Source: Paraburkholderia acidisoli | Lineage (GTDB): Bacteria; Pseudomonadota; Gammaproteobacteria; Burkholderiales; Burkholderiaceae | Reading direction: 5' to 3' | Length of the DNA: 64,000 bases | Assembly (NCBI RefSeq): GCF_009789675.1 | Contig: NZ_CP046916.1 | Coordinates: 434,001-498,000 of the forward strand | Shown here: piece after piece, positions 54,493 to 63,173 of the stretch | How positions within the stretch are numbered: the first letter of the stretch is position 1 | Layout: every line of letters begins with the position of its first letter | The notes under the pieces: generated by a model | Seen by the model: only the letters and a program-made list of their open reading frames with translations | Told to the model about the DNA's origin: nothing | Database searches by the model: none | Made by a program: the position numbers and the translations under genes

Positions 54493-54529
54493 GTTGACGG
54501 CTCCGCGGCGCGATGTAAGTCAACTCGAG

Positions 54530-55891
54530 TCAGCTCGTTACGCGTGACAGGCTATTCGCACTCTGCGTCTCCTGTTCCGAAATGATGGGCTGACGGACAT
54601 AAAAATGATACGCGACCGCGCCGAGCACCGACACCACCGCCGAGGAAAGAAAAACCAGCGTAAACGAGTGCGTTGCGTCCACCAGCATGCCCGCCACGAG
54701 CGGCGACAAGGTCGCGCCGAGAAAGCCGCCGAAGTTCTGCACCGAAGCGGCCGACGCAACGGTGGAAGGCGCCGTTACCTCGGCCGGCAGCGACCAGGCA
54801 TGCGCGACGACCGCGCCATTGAATCCCAGCGCGAAAGCCATCAGAACGACGGCCACGGGCAGTCCGGCGGCCTGACCGAACATGGCGTTGAAGGGCAGCA
54901 GCGCCAGTACCCCGGCTTGCAGCAGAAGCGCGACAACGATCGTAACGCGCTTGGCTTTCAGCGTGCTCCAGCAGGGGCGCCCGGCGAGTTTGCCGGAAAC
55001 GACGCCGCTCGCGATATCGCCGATCATCGCGCCGATCCAGGGCACGCTGGCCGCAATGCCCAATGAGGAAAACTTGAGCCCGAACTGCCGGATGATGAAC
55101 ATGGGAATGAAGATGAGGAAGATCTGATACACCCACATGTTGCAAAAAAAGCCGGCCATCATGCCCCACATGCTTTGGCGCCGGAACATCGTCAGCCAGG
55201 GCACGCGCGTATCGTGCACCGATGTGCGCGTACCGCCGTCCTGCTCGATATACGCGCGCTCTTCCGGGCTCAGGCGCGGGTTCCGGTCCACGTCGCGAAA
55301 GCAGGCAAAGAAAATCACCGTCACGGCGAGGCCTGCGGCGCCCGCCAGAACATACATGGTCCGCCAGCCGAATTGCGCCACCACGAAAACGAGCGCCGCC
55401 GTGAAGAAGGCTGGCCCGATCTTGAGCGCCGCATCCCAGCTCGCGTTGGCGATGCCCTGTTCCTTCTTCGGGAACCATTGCGTCACGATCTTGTTCGTGG
55501 ACGGCAGGGACGGCGACTCGGCCACGCCGAGCCAGGCTCGTGCGAACAGAAATGCGCCGAAATTCTGCGCGATACCCATCGCGGCGGTCGCCGCGCTCCA
55601 GACGAGCACGGAAATGCCGAGCAGCTTGCGCGGGCCGAAGCGGTCGATGAACCAGCCGGACGGTAACTGGCCGAACGCATAGAACAGGGAAAACGCGCTC
55701 CCCAGCAAGCCGATGTCCGTGGCCGTGATTCCCAGTTCGGATTGCATCGCGGGTGCGGCAATGGAGAGCGTGAGCCGATCGATGTTGTTGACGAGCGCGA
55801 TCAGGCACAGCAGGCTCAGAACGAACCAGCGCTGACGTCCAGCGGGTTTGGGCAGCGCGTTCTGGTTTGCCGCGTGTTTTGTTTGAAGCAT
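54530..55891 (-). CDS. MFS transporter, ACS (anion:cation symporter) type
   Basis: 453 residues with 12 membrane segments. RLTLSIAAPAMQSELGITATDIGLLGSAFSLFYAFGQLPSGWFIDRFGPRK is the standard ACS opening, as in glucarate, galactonate and hexuronate carriers. GGGAGA lies about ten bases before the ATG. It sits between a quinone oxidoreductase gene (36 bases upstream) and dld, inside a leftward run of sugar-acid-type enzymes, so a sugar acid or D-lactate is a likely substrate. Confidence 0.87.
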   Translation of the reverse strand: MLQTKHAANQNALPKPAGRQRWFVLSLLCLIALVNNIDRLTLSIAAPAMQSELGITATDIGLLGSAFSLFYAFGQLPSGWFIDRFGPRKLLGISVLVWSAATAAMGIAQNFGAFLFARAWLGVAESPSLPSTNKIVTQWFPKKEQGIANASWDAALKIGPAFFTAALVFVVAQFGWRTMYVLAGAAGLAVTVIFFACFRDVDRNPRLSPEERAYIEQDGGTRTSVHDTRVPWLTMFRRQSMWGMMAGFFCNMWVYQIFLIFIPMFIIRQFGLKFSSLGIAASVPWIGAMIGDIASGVVSGKLAGRPCWSTLKAKRVTIVVALLLQAGVLALLPFNAMFGQAAGLPVAVVLMAFALGFNGAVVAHAWSLPAEVTAPSTVASAASVQNFGGFLGATLSPLVAGMLVDATHSFTLVFLSSAVVSVLGAVAYHFYVRQPIISEQETQSANSLSRVTS

Positions 55892-55927
55892 GAACAGGTG
55901 TCTCCCTTCTTGTGTTCTGGCGGTGAG

Positions 55928-56941
55928 TTACGGTGTGTCGGACCGCACCGCAATAAGCGATTTTCCGGAGAAGCTGCGATGCTTGAGCGCATCGAGGCGT
56001 TCGGCGAGCGACTCGAAATCTCCCACGATGTGTGTTTCGATTCGTAGTTGCGAGTGATCGACGAGGTCGAGAAAATCGACGCCCATCGCAACGAGGCGTG
56101 CCCAGTCTGCGTCGTTGCCATAGCGATGTAACGCGCCGAGCGCGACCTCATGCAACGAAAGCGACACGCCGAACGGCTCGCTGGGCCAATCCTGAACGCG
56201 GCCTTGCACGCAAACCAGATGACCGTTCGCCGAAATCGCGGGCGCTAGCCGGGCCGCGTGCGCACCGTCGACGCTATCGAGAATCGCGAAGTAACGTCCT
56301 TCGTTCTGCGTCGGCCACATACTGGACGCATCGAGCGCACCTTCGAAGCACGCGCCCGCGCCGAGTTCGTGCAACCGCGCCCAATGTCGTGGATGACACA
56401 TGACATCCACTTCGAATCCGCGCCTGACGGCCAGTTGTAGCGCATAGAGGCCCACGGCGCCGCCCGCGCCGCTGATCAACAGGCGAGCGCCCTTGCGGTC
56501 GGGCAGCTTGTCGAGGGCGAGGCAGGCGGTCAGCGCCGGGCACGGCACGCTTGCGGCACTCTCCCAGCTCACACCCGCCGGGACGCTCAACAACGCACGC
56601 GCGGCGACCGGCGTGTATTCGGCGAAACTGCCCGGCTTCGCGAGACTCGTGTGATAGGCGACGCGCTTGCCGAGCCAGTGCGGCTCGACGTCCGCGCCGA
56701 CCGCGGCGACGATGCCCGCGCCATCCACGCCGGGAATTTTGCCCGCACGCCAGCCGGCATGATCGCCGCGCAGCATTTTCCAGTCGACAGGATTCAGGCC
56801 GATTACGGCATTGCGCACCAGCACTTCGCGGCTGGCGAGCGGCGGAGCATCGACGGTTTTCAGTTCGAGTGAAAGCGGATCGGCGTGGCCGGTCCAGATC
56901 CACGCCCGCCCGTGGCGGGGCGCGCTAGTGTCCGTTTGCAT
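55928..56941 (-). CDS. Zinc-type alcohol dehydrogenase/NADPH:quinone oxidoreductase
   Basis: 337 residues of the medium-chain dehydrogenase/reductase superfamily. GLNPVDWKMLRG and PGVDGAGIVAAVG define the N-terminal part, and LLISGAGGAVGLYALQLAVRRG the NADP-binding fold. The structural zinc cysteines are absent, which fits the quinone oxidoreductase branch. It is the first gene of the quinone oxidoreductase-MFS-dld group; 273 bases separate it from the aldose epimerase gene upstream. Confidence 0.82.
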   Translation of the reverse strand: MQTDTSAPRHGRAWIWTGHADPLSLELKTVDAPPLASREVLVRNAVIGLNPVDWKMLRGDHAGWRAGKIPGVDGAGIVAAVGADVEPHWLGKRVAYHTSLAKPGSFAEYTPVAARALLSVPAGVSWESAASVPCPALTACLALDKLPDRKGARLLISGAGGAVGLYALQLAVRRGFEVDVMCHPRHWARLHELGAGACFEGALDASSMWPTQNEGRYFAILDSVDGAHAARLAPAISANGHLVCVQGRVQDWPSEPFGVSLSLHEVALGALHRYGNDADWARLVAMGVDFLDLVDHSQLRIETHIVGDFESLAERLDALKHRSFSGKSLIAVRSDTP

Positions 56942-57214
56942 GGGTTCGACTCTCGACGGGTGATGCGGGTGAACAGCGTGGCTGAAGGCCGACGGCGCGC
57001 TTCAGCGCTTTCCAGCACGCGGTATCCGGCTAAGGACAACGCCCGCCAGGCGATCCGCGAACAGAACGGTCAACGTCTCGGCGGACCCCGGTGAGAGCTC
57101 GCCGGATCGGCCGGCGGCACGGCGCGCGACGAGGCCATGGTGCTGTCTCGCTTCCATTCGCTTCAGAAGCTTGAATAGCGGCTCGAAGCGGCGGGAAATT
57201 GGCCTTTTCATCGT

Positions 57215-58201
57215 CTATTCAGAAGACAACGCTGCGGACAGCGTGTAGCGAATCGTTCGCGGCGCGGACGCCTCGAAGCGAAATCCCTCGCGTCCGGCCA
57301 GCGGGTGGTGGGAGGGCGGCGTGACGACGCGTCCGAGATCGAAGAAGCCGCACACCGGTTCGACTCCCAGCGCGAAGTTCCTGCCGGACCACGGCGCATA
57401 GTCGCGTCCGCCGTTGCTGATCCAGAGAACGGCGTCCGGGAAGTCGTCGGTGTTCCAGTCGAGCTCGACGTCGGCGTTGTCCGCCGGATAGCGCAACACG
57501 AACGGCGGCCGGCACGCTTCGAGCTGGACGAGTTCCTCGGTGATCCGGGGCAATGGCAGCCGCGTGACGTCGAGCGGCCCCTCCGGCGTGTCGAGCGCGC
57601 GCAGCGAGTCGAACGTGCGGTTGGTCGCAATGCGCGAGTACCGCGGCTCGACCGGAACGGGGTAGGTGTGTACCGCGCGGTATGGGCACGCCAGCACTTG
57701 CACGCTTTCTTTCGGCACGGCGAAAGTGGGGTGAAGCGCGAATGGCAAGGTGATGTCGCGACGTACCTTCACCGTTAACGTGACAGTGAGCGCGGGCGCG
57801 TCAGCGCTGGCTTCGATCACGCGGTGCAGGCTTTCGACGGCGCTATCCTGCGGATAGTCGATACGCAGCGCGACGCGGTGTTTCGTGTGCTCCACGCATT
57901 GCCACAGGTGATTCGAACTGAAGCCATGGCGCCATTCGTCGCCCGCCTCGCGCGGCGTGAAGCCAGCCGGAAGGTTGTCCGGCACATCGATCGTGCCGAA
58001 CGGCACGCAGGGCCATTCGCCGCGCAACGCGCGCATGAGTCCCGGCCAGGCCGGATCGTCTCCCCACGGGGCCACGTGAAGCGGAGAAACACTGCGACCT
58101 GAACCGATATCGAAGCGCACGGGCGCCAGCATGCCGCCCATGGCCTGGACCGTGGCTTCGCCGTGCGCCCACTTCAACGTCCAGCGTTCATTGTTCTGCA
58201 T
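57215..58201 (-). CDS. Aldose 1-epimerase family protein
   Basis: 328 residues from MQNNER. A galactose-mutarotase-like beta-sandwich is suggested by GSGRSVSPLHVAPWG, the HGF motif (about residue 92) and FALHPTFAVP. It would interconvert sugar anomers. GGAG nine bases before the ATG fixes the start; the in-frame extension upstream overlaps the enolase gene. It follows the enolase-superfamily gene by 35 bases and is likely co-transcribed. Confidence 0.82.
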   Translation of the reverse strand: MQNNERWTLKWAHGEATVQAMGGMLAPVRFDIGSGRSVSPLHVAPWGDDPAWPGLMRALRGEWPCVPFGTIDVPDNLPAGFTPREAGDEWRHGFSSNHLWQCVEHTKHRVALRIDYPQDSAVESLHRVIEASADAPALTVTLTVKVRRDITLPFALHPTFAVPKESVQVLACPYRAVHTYPVPVEPRYSRIATNRTFDSLRALDTPEGPLDVTRLPLPRITEELVQLEACRPPFVLRYPADNADVELDWNTDDFPDAVLWISNGGRDYAPWSGRNFALGVEPVCGFFDLGRVVTPPSHHPLAGREGFRFEASAPRTIRYTLSAALSSE

Positions 58202-58236
58202 CGTGATGTTCTCCACGTTTTTCGCCTGCTGCGGCC

Positions 58237-59394
58237 TCAAGCTCCGACGCGAACCGCCGTTCTGTCGAAAAATGCCTGATCCAGTTCGAAACCGAGGCCC
58301 GGGCCTGTGGGCACGTTCAGCCAGCCGCCCTGATGTTCGAGCGGCTGTTTGACCAGCGCGGTCCTGAACGGGTGTGACGACGTATCGAATTCGAACAGGG
58401 GTTGATCGGCGAATAGCGAGTAATGCGTATCGGGCGTGGCGGCGATCATATGCATTGACGCGTACTGGCCGATCGCGGTGCCCCACACGTGCGGATTGAC
58501 CTTCACGCCGTTGACCTGGGCGAGCGTGTTGATATGCCTGAGCGCCGTGAAACCGCCCGCGAGACAGATGTCCGGCTGGGCGATATCCACCGCGCCCGCC
58601 TTGAACAGATCGTGAAAACCATACATGGAAAATTCCGCTTCGCCGCCCGCCACGGGCGTGTCGATGGCGTCGCGCACGCGCCGGTAGCCGGCGAGGTCTT
58701 CGGGCACCACGGGTTCCTCGATCCAGCGCAGCTTGAAGTCGGCGAGCGCGCGGCCCAGGCGGATCGCCTCGTTCGCGCCGTAGGCGTGATTCACGTCGAT
58801 CATCAACTGCGTGCGAGGGTCGAGTGCTTCGCGAATGGCGTGCATCACGGCGATATCGTCGTCGAGACCGAAGCCGAGCTTGACCTTCATGATGGAAAAG
58901 CCCGCCGATTGATGACGCCTCGCTTCGAGCGCCATCTCGTTCGCCTGACCTTGCCCTTCAGGCCGGAAAAAACCCGTTGCGTAGCATTGCACACGTTGAC
59001 GGAAAGCGCCGCCGAGCAACTGCCAGACGGGCTGCTTCGCGACCTTGCCACAGATATCCCAGAGCGCGATATCCACCGCGCTGATCGCGCCGAGGACCAC
59101 CCCCTTGCGGCCGAAATCGCGCGTACGCAGATACATGTTGTTCCACAACACTTCCGTGTCGAGCGGATTTTGACCCACCAGAAGCGGCTTGAGCGCGCTT
59201 TCGATCACGGTGGCGGCGATCTCCGGCGGTTGCAGGCCCACGCTGAACGTTTCCCCCCAGCCTTCGAGGCCGTCGGTCGTGCGGATTCGCACCACCGTGG
59301 TCGAGCGGCCGGTGACCCAACCCTGGGAGTACGCGAAGGGTTTGTCGAGCGCGGTTTTGAGTACGAACGACTCTACACTTTCGATCTTCAACAT
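58237..59394 (-). CDS. Enolase superfamily dehydratase (mandelate racemase subgroup)
   Basis: 385 residues. Catalytic K170-V-K172, metal ligands D200, E226 (EEP) and E252 (GGE), and the D275/H302 dyad (QPDICLAGG, NPHVWG) place it in the mandelate racemase subgroup. Members dehydrate sugar acids (arabinonate, galactonate, glucarate) or racemise. GGAG precedes the ATG. Downstream it has an aldose epimerase and upstream an RraA-type aldolase, which fits an acid-sugar dehydratase giving a 2-keto-3-deoxy acid. The exact sugar cannot be fixed. Confidence 0.87.
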   Translation of the reverse strand: MLKIESVESFVLKTALDKPFAYSQGWVTGRSTTVVRIRTTDGLEGWGETFSVGLQPPEIAATVIESALKPLLVGQNPLDTEVLWNNMYLRTRDFGRKGVVLGAISAVDIALWDICGKVAKQPVWQLLGGAFRQRVQCYATGFFRPEGQGQANEMALEARRHQSAGFSIMKVKLGFGLDDDIAVMHAIREALDPRTQLMIDVNHAYGANEAIRLGRALADFKLRWIEEPVVPEDLAGYRRVRDAIDTPVAGGEAEFSMYGFHDLFKAGAVDIAQPDICLAGGFTALRHINTLAQVNGVKVNPHVWGTAIGQYASMHMIAATPDTHYSLFADQPLFEFDTSSHPFRTALVKQPLEHQGGWLNVPTGPGLGFELDQAFFDRTAVRVGA

Positions 59395-59424
59395 TCTTCT
59401 CCTGAAGAGATGCGTGGCCGCACC

Positions 59425-60102
59425 TCAGATGCGCCCGAACTTGTCGAGCAGATCCTGGAAGGTCTTGCCCTCGAGAACCATTTCGCGCATGCGTGCTTCG
59501 TTATCGGCGATGGTTTTCGCGCGCTCGTAGACGGCGGCCATATCGGCCTGCGGCACGATCGCCACGCCGATTTCGTCGGCAACCACGAGATCGCCGGGAT
59601 TGACGATCACGCCGCCACACGAAATCGGCACGTTGATACTGATCGGCTCGCGGCGGCCGCTGATGGCCGTATGAGCCTGACGCGGGCCCGAAACCTTCGC
59701 CGAAACCGGGAAGTCGAGATACTTCGCTTCGTCGGTATCGCGGCAACTGCCGTCGATCACCGCGCCGACGACGCCGGCATTGCGCGCGAGGCCCGTCATC
59801 AAGCCGCCCCAGATGGAGGTTTCGGTTTCGCCGAATGCGTCGATGACGATGACATCGCCCGGTTTGGCAACGGTGAAGACGTCGAGACAGTCGACGATAT
59901 CGCCCGCGGTCAACTGCACGGTCAGAGCGGGGCCGATGATCTTGCGATCGGCGCCTTTCGGCTTGATGTCGTGACGCATGGTGCCGTTGCGCTGCAGGGC
60001 GTCCGAAACCACGCAAGACAGTGACATGACGTCGGCCATGGCGACAAAACGCGCGATCAGTTCGGCGTCCACTTCGCGGCGCGGGTTGATAGTCGTGCTC
60101 AT
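59425..60102 (-). CDS. RraA family protein, probable 4-hydroxy-4-methyl-2-oxoglutarate-type aldolase
   Basis: 225 residues. The G-x20-R-D aldolase signature is present (GGLMTG at about 99-104 and R121-D122 in SCRDTDEA), which separates enzymatic members from the RNase E regulator RraA. Such enzymes cleave hydroxy-oxo acids to pyruvate or decarboxylate oxaloacetate using a divalent metal. A strong GGAGGAAA site precedes the ATG. It is next to the enolase-superfamily gene (30 bases) and would act after dehydration of a sugar acid. Confidence 0.85.
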   Translation of the reverse strand: MSTTINPRREVDAELIARFVAMADVMSLSCVVSDALQRNGTMRHDIKPKGADRKIIGPALTVQLTAGDIVDCLDVFTVAKPGDVIVIDAFGETETSIWGGLMTGLARNAGVVGAVIDGSCRDTDEAKYLDFPVSAKVSGPRQAHTAISGRREPISINVPISCGGVIVNPGDLVVADEIGVAIVPQADMAAVYERAKTIADNEARMREMVLEGKTFQDLLDKFGRI

Positions 60103-60132
60103 TGTCGAATTTCCTCCAGGTGGATTGGTTGA

Positions 60133-61113
60133 TTAGTAGCCGGCGTTGACCGGGTTGAGCGGCTTTTCGCCGAGCAGGACGGCGCGCACGTTTTCCGCGG
60201 CAACACGGCGGGCCTCGTTCAGCGCATCCTGCGAGATGTACGCCACGTGAGGCGTGACGATGCAGTTCTCCAGTGCAAAGAGCGGGTTGTCTTGCGGAGA
60301 CCAATCCGACTGCTTGGCGGGTTCTTCTTCGGTGTCGTCGAGCGCCGCTGCTGCGATATGGCCGCTGACGAGGGCGTCGTAGAGCGCGCGATTGTCGACC
60401 ACCTTGCCGCGCGCGCAGTTCACCAGCAGCGCGCCGGGCTTCATCGCCGCCAGCGCTTGCGCGTCGATCAGGTGATGCGTCTGTGGCGTGTAAGGGCACA
60501 TGACATCGATCAGGTCGGCGCGCGGCAGCATCGCTTCGAGCGAAACCTTCTCCACGCCGTGAGATGCCATCAGGCTCGCGCTGACGAACGGGTCGTAGGC
60601 GACGATCTCGAAGCCGAACGGATGCAGCTTGCGGGCCATGTTCTGCGCAATCCGGCCGAAGCCCACCATGCCGAAGACACTGCCGCGCATGCGGGCAATC
60701 GGCCGGTTCCATTTGCTCCAGTGCCACTCGCCGCGCCGCGTGGACGCCGTATAGGTGGGAATCGAGCGGAAGATGGTCAACGCCATGCTGATGGAGTGGT
60801 CGGCCACTTCCTCGATGCAATAGTCCGGCACATTCGTCACCACGATGCCCGCCGCGCGCGCCGCGTCGACATCGAGAATATCGACGCCAATGCCATAGCG
60901 CGCGATGACTTTGCAATGCTCGAGCGCCCGGATGGTTTCGGCGGGAATCTTCGCGTACTGCTGCATCAGCGCGTCGGCATCGCTCGCGAGTTCGGCGAGC
61001 CCTTCGCCGGTGCGCGACTGCAGGCCGATCACCTGTGCACCGATGGGTTCGAGGATCGCGCGCTCGATGTCGAGGTCTGGATAGTCGTAATCGGTCACAT
61101 ATACTTTGAACAC
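60133..61113 (-). CDS. D-isomer-specific 2-hydroxyacid dehydrogenase
   Basis: 326 residues. The NAD fold carries GMVGFGRIAQNMARKLHPFG; catalytic R (NCARGKVVD), E (DDTEEEP) and H (TPHVAY) are in place. The protein reduces 2-oxo acids or oxidises D-2-hydroxy acids, as in glyoxylate/hydroxypyruvate reductases. The start is a GTG with AAAAGGAAA seven bases upstream; no nearby ATG has such a site. The RraA-type gene follows by 30 bases. Confidence 0.88.
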   Translation of the reverse strand: MFKVYVTDYDYPDLDIERAILEPIGAQVIGLQSRTGEGLAELASDADALMQQYAKIPAETIRALEHCKVIARYGIGVDILDVDAARAAGIVVTNVPDYCIEEVADHSISMALTIFRSIPTYTASTRRGEWHWSKWNRPIARMRGSVFGMVGFGRIAQNMARKLHPFGFEIVAYDPFVSASLMASHGVEKVSLEAMLPRADLIDVMCPYTPQTHHLIDAQALAAMKPGALLVNCARGKVVDNRALYDALVSGHIAAAALDDTEEEPAKQSDWSPQDNPLFALENCIVTPHVAYISQDALNEARRVAAENVRAVLLGEKPLNPVNAGY

Positions 61114-61186
61114 TGCGTTTCCTTTTATGGGTTGATTGATGCATGCCGGTGCGAGCGCCGCGCGCGCCGCACGAACAGACCTGAAA

Positions 61187-62272
61187 TCAATGAACGTTTC
61201 GTTTTGCGTATCGGTCCATGGCGATCAGCGCAGTGACGACCATGCCGGCCGTTACCGTGTAGGGCTCGTTGTGAATGATTTCGCCGTGACGGCACGCCCG
61301 TTCGGCAACCGTTTCCAGCGCTTCGCCGTCGTCGGCATCGACCCCGATATCGGCAAGACGGGTCGGCAAGCCGACATCGCGGCAAAAGCGGAATACCGCG
61401 AGGCGTTCGCGGTCCGGCGCCGGCCACAGGAAGAGCGACGCGAGCGTGCCGACCGCCACCTTCTCCCCATGAAGGAAGCGGTGCGATGAAGGCAATTCCG
61501 CGAGGCCATGATGAATCGCGTGCGCGGCAGCCACGCCCGCCGACTCGAAGCCGATGCCGGACATCAGGACGGTCGCTTCGAGCGTGGCGTCGAAGTCGGG
61601 TGTGACGAGGTGAGCACGGCAGTCGTCCACAGCCTGCACGGCATGCTCGAATAACGTGTCGCGACATAGCCTGGCCGTCTGCAGCGCAACGGCGCTGGCG
61701 TGGCCACCGCAGAGATTGGCCGCGTGTGCCTTGTGACACGCCTGTGCTTCGTACCAGGTGGACAGTGCATCGCCGATTCCTGCAATGAAAAATCGCACCG
61801 GCGCGTTGGCAATGACCTGCGAATCCACCAGCACGAGATCGGGATTGCGCCGCACGAACCGGTCGTGCACGACACGGCCATCCTTGTCGTAGATGACCGA
61901 GAGTGCGGAGCAGGGCGCATCGGACGCGGCGATCGTCGGTACGCAGACGAACGGCAGACGCAGGTTGTCGGCGGCGGCGCGCCCCGTGTCGACCACTTTG
62001 CCTCCGCCCAGCGAAACGACCATCTGCGCGCCGCTTGCACGGATCCATGCGGTGGCGTCGCTCACCGAACGTTCGGTGCAGGCCGCGTCCGTCTCGCGCA
62101 CGTGTAGCCGTACGCGTCGCGCCTGGGCGACCACGGTGTCGCGCAGCGTCACGACGTTGCTATCCACGAGACAGGCGGCCGACGAGCCGAATCGCGCGAG
62201 TTCGTCGTCGAGCGTGCCGAGCGCTCCGGCGCCCTGTACGTAGCGAGAGGGAAAGACGCTCGTTCTCAACAT
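61187..62272 (-). CDS. Iron-containing alcohol dehydrogenase, glycerol dehydrogenase type
   Basis: 361 residues from MLRTSVF. The opening FPSRYVQGAGALGTLDDEL, the NAD motif SLGGGKVVDTGRAAAD and metal ligands in FIAGIGDALSTWYEA, AHAIHHGL and RFLHGEKV match GldA. It would oxidise glycerol or a short polyol. ATG 62308 is an alternative start, in the 3' overlap with the SDR gene. It is flanked by the SDR and 2-hydroxyacid dehydrogenase genes in one leftward operon. Confidence 0.85.
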   Translation of the reverse strand: MLRTSVFPSRYVQGAGALGTLDDELARFGSSAACLVDSNVVTLRDTVVAQARRVRLHVRETDAACTERSVSDATAWIRASGAQMVVSLGGGKVVDTGRAAADNLRLPFVCVPTIAASDAPCSALSVIYDKDGRVVHDRFVRRNPDLVLVDSQVIANAPVRFFIAGIGDALSTWYEAQACHKAHAANLCGGHASAVALQTARLCRDTLFEHAVQAVDDCRAHLVTPDFDATLEATVLMSGIGFESAGVAAAHAIHHGLAELPSSHRFLHGEKVAVGTLASLFLWPAPDRERLAVFRFCRDVGLPTRLADIGVDADDGEALETVAERACRHGEIIHNEPYTVTAGMVVTALIAMDRYAKRNVH

Positions 62273-62318
62273 GATCCGGGGCGCGCTTGCTGATCGGTTT
62301 CCATGCATCCGCTCACAT

Positions 62319-63071
62319 TCAGCCAACGACGTAGCCGCCGTCCACCGCGAGCGTGGCGCCGGTCACGTAACGGGAGGCGGGCGTCGCGAGAAAAATGGCC
62401 GCGCCAACGAGGTCGTCGGCTTCGCCCCAACGCTTGAGCGCAGTCCGCTCCGCAATCTTGTGCGCGGCGGCTTCCTCGCTCCATAAGCCCTGGGTCATCG
62501 CCGTGCGGTGATAACCCGGTGCGATGGCGTTGACGCGCACCCCGTCGCGCCCATATCGATGCGCGAGCGCGCGCGTGAGGCCGAGCATGCCGCTCTTGCT
62601 CGCGCAATAGGCGGGCACTTCTTCGTCGGCGAGGTAGCTGAGCATGGACGCGATATTGATGATCGAGCCGCGCGCTGCCTTGAGCAGCGGCATCAGGGCA
62701 GTCGAAAGACGCATGGCGCTGACCAGATTGATGTCCATCACGTTCATGAACGTGGCGTCGTCGTATTCCTGGCCGGGGCGCGAGATGCCCTGTGCGTTCA
62801 CCAGAAGATCGAGGCGATCGAAACGCTCCGCGTACGAGGCGAGCGACTCGCGTGACGTCACGTCGAGAGCATCGAACCGCAGGTTCTTGCGATCGTTGGT
62901 GTCCACCAGCTGGCGGATTTTTTCGGCGGAGCTGCCGGTTGCCGTGACGCTGGCGCCGAGACCCGCGAGACCTTTCGCGATCTCGAGGCCGATTCCACTG
63001 GTGCCGCCCGAGACGAGCGCGGTTTTTCCGGCAAGTACGTCGGAAGCGAAACAGGAGAGAATGTCGTTCAT
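62319..63071 (-). CDS. Short-chain dehydrogenase/reductase (SDR)
   Basis: 250 residues, a classical SDR. Cofactor motif SGGTSGIG (21-28), the VNAQG strand (91-95), S142 and the catalytic Y155-x3-K159 are all visible; NAGx is replaced by NAQG. It would oxidise or reduce a sugar or polyol. GAGGGG seven bases before the ATG supports the start. It precedes the Fe-ADH gene and follows the GMC gene in the operon. Confidence 0.9.
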   Translation of the reverse strand: MNDILSCFASDVLAGKTALVSGGTSGIGLEIAKGLAGLGASVTATGSSAEKIRQLVDTNDRKNLRFDALDVTSRESLASYAERFDRLDLLVNAQGISRPGQEYDDATFMNVMDINLVSAMRLSTALMPLLKAARGSIINIASMLSYLADEEVPAYCASKSGMLGLTRALAHRYGRDGVRVNAIAPGYHRTAMTQGLWSEEAAAHKIAERTALKRWGEADDLVGAAIFLATPASRYVTGATLAVDGGYVVG

Positions 63072-63173
63072 TTATCGTCCCCTCAGGAGTCCTTATATAA
63101 AAATCGGTTGCGGTGCAGCGGGCGCGACTCGCGGTGGCCGGACGTCAGCCAGCCGCGTGTGTTAGCCGATTGC

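Noticed and set aside
57002..57211. A 69-codon leftward frame right after the aldose epimerase gene
   Set aside because: It starts four bases after the epimerase stop but has no ribosome site and no recognisable motif; Arg/Leu-rich content is typical of GC-rich shadow frames.
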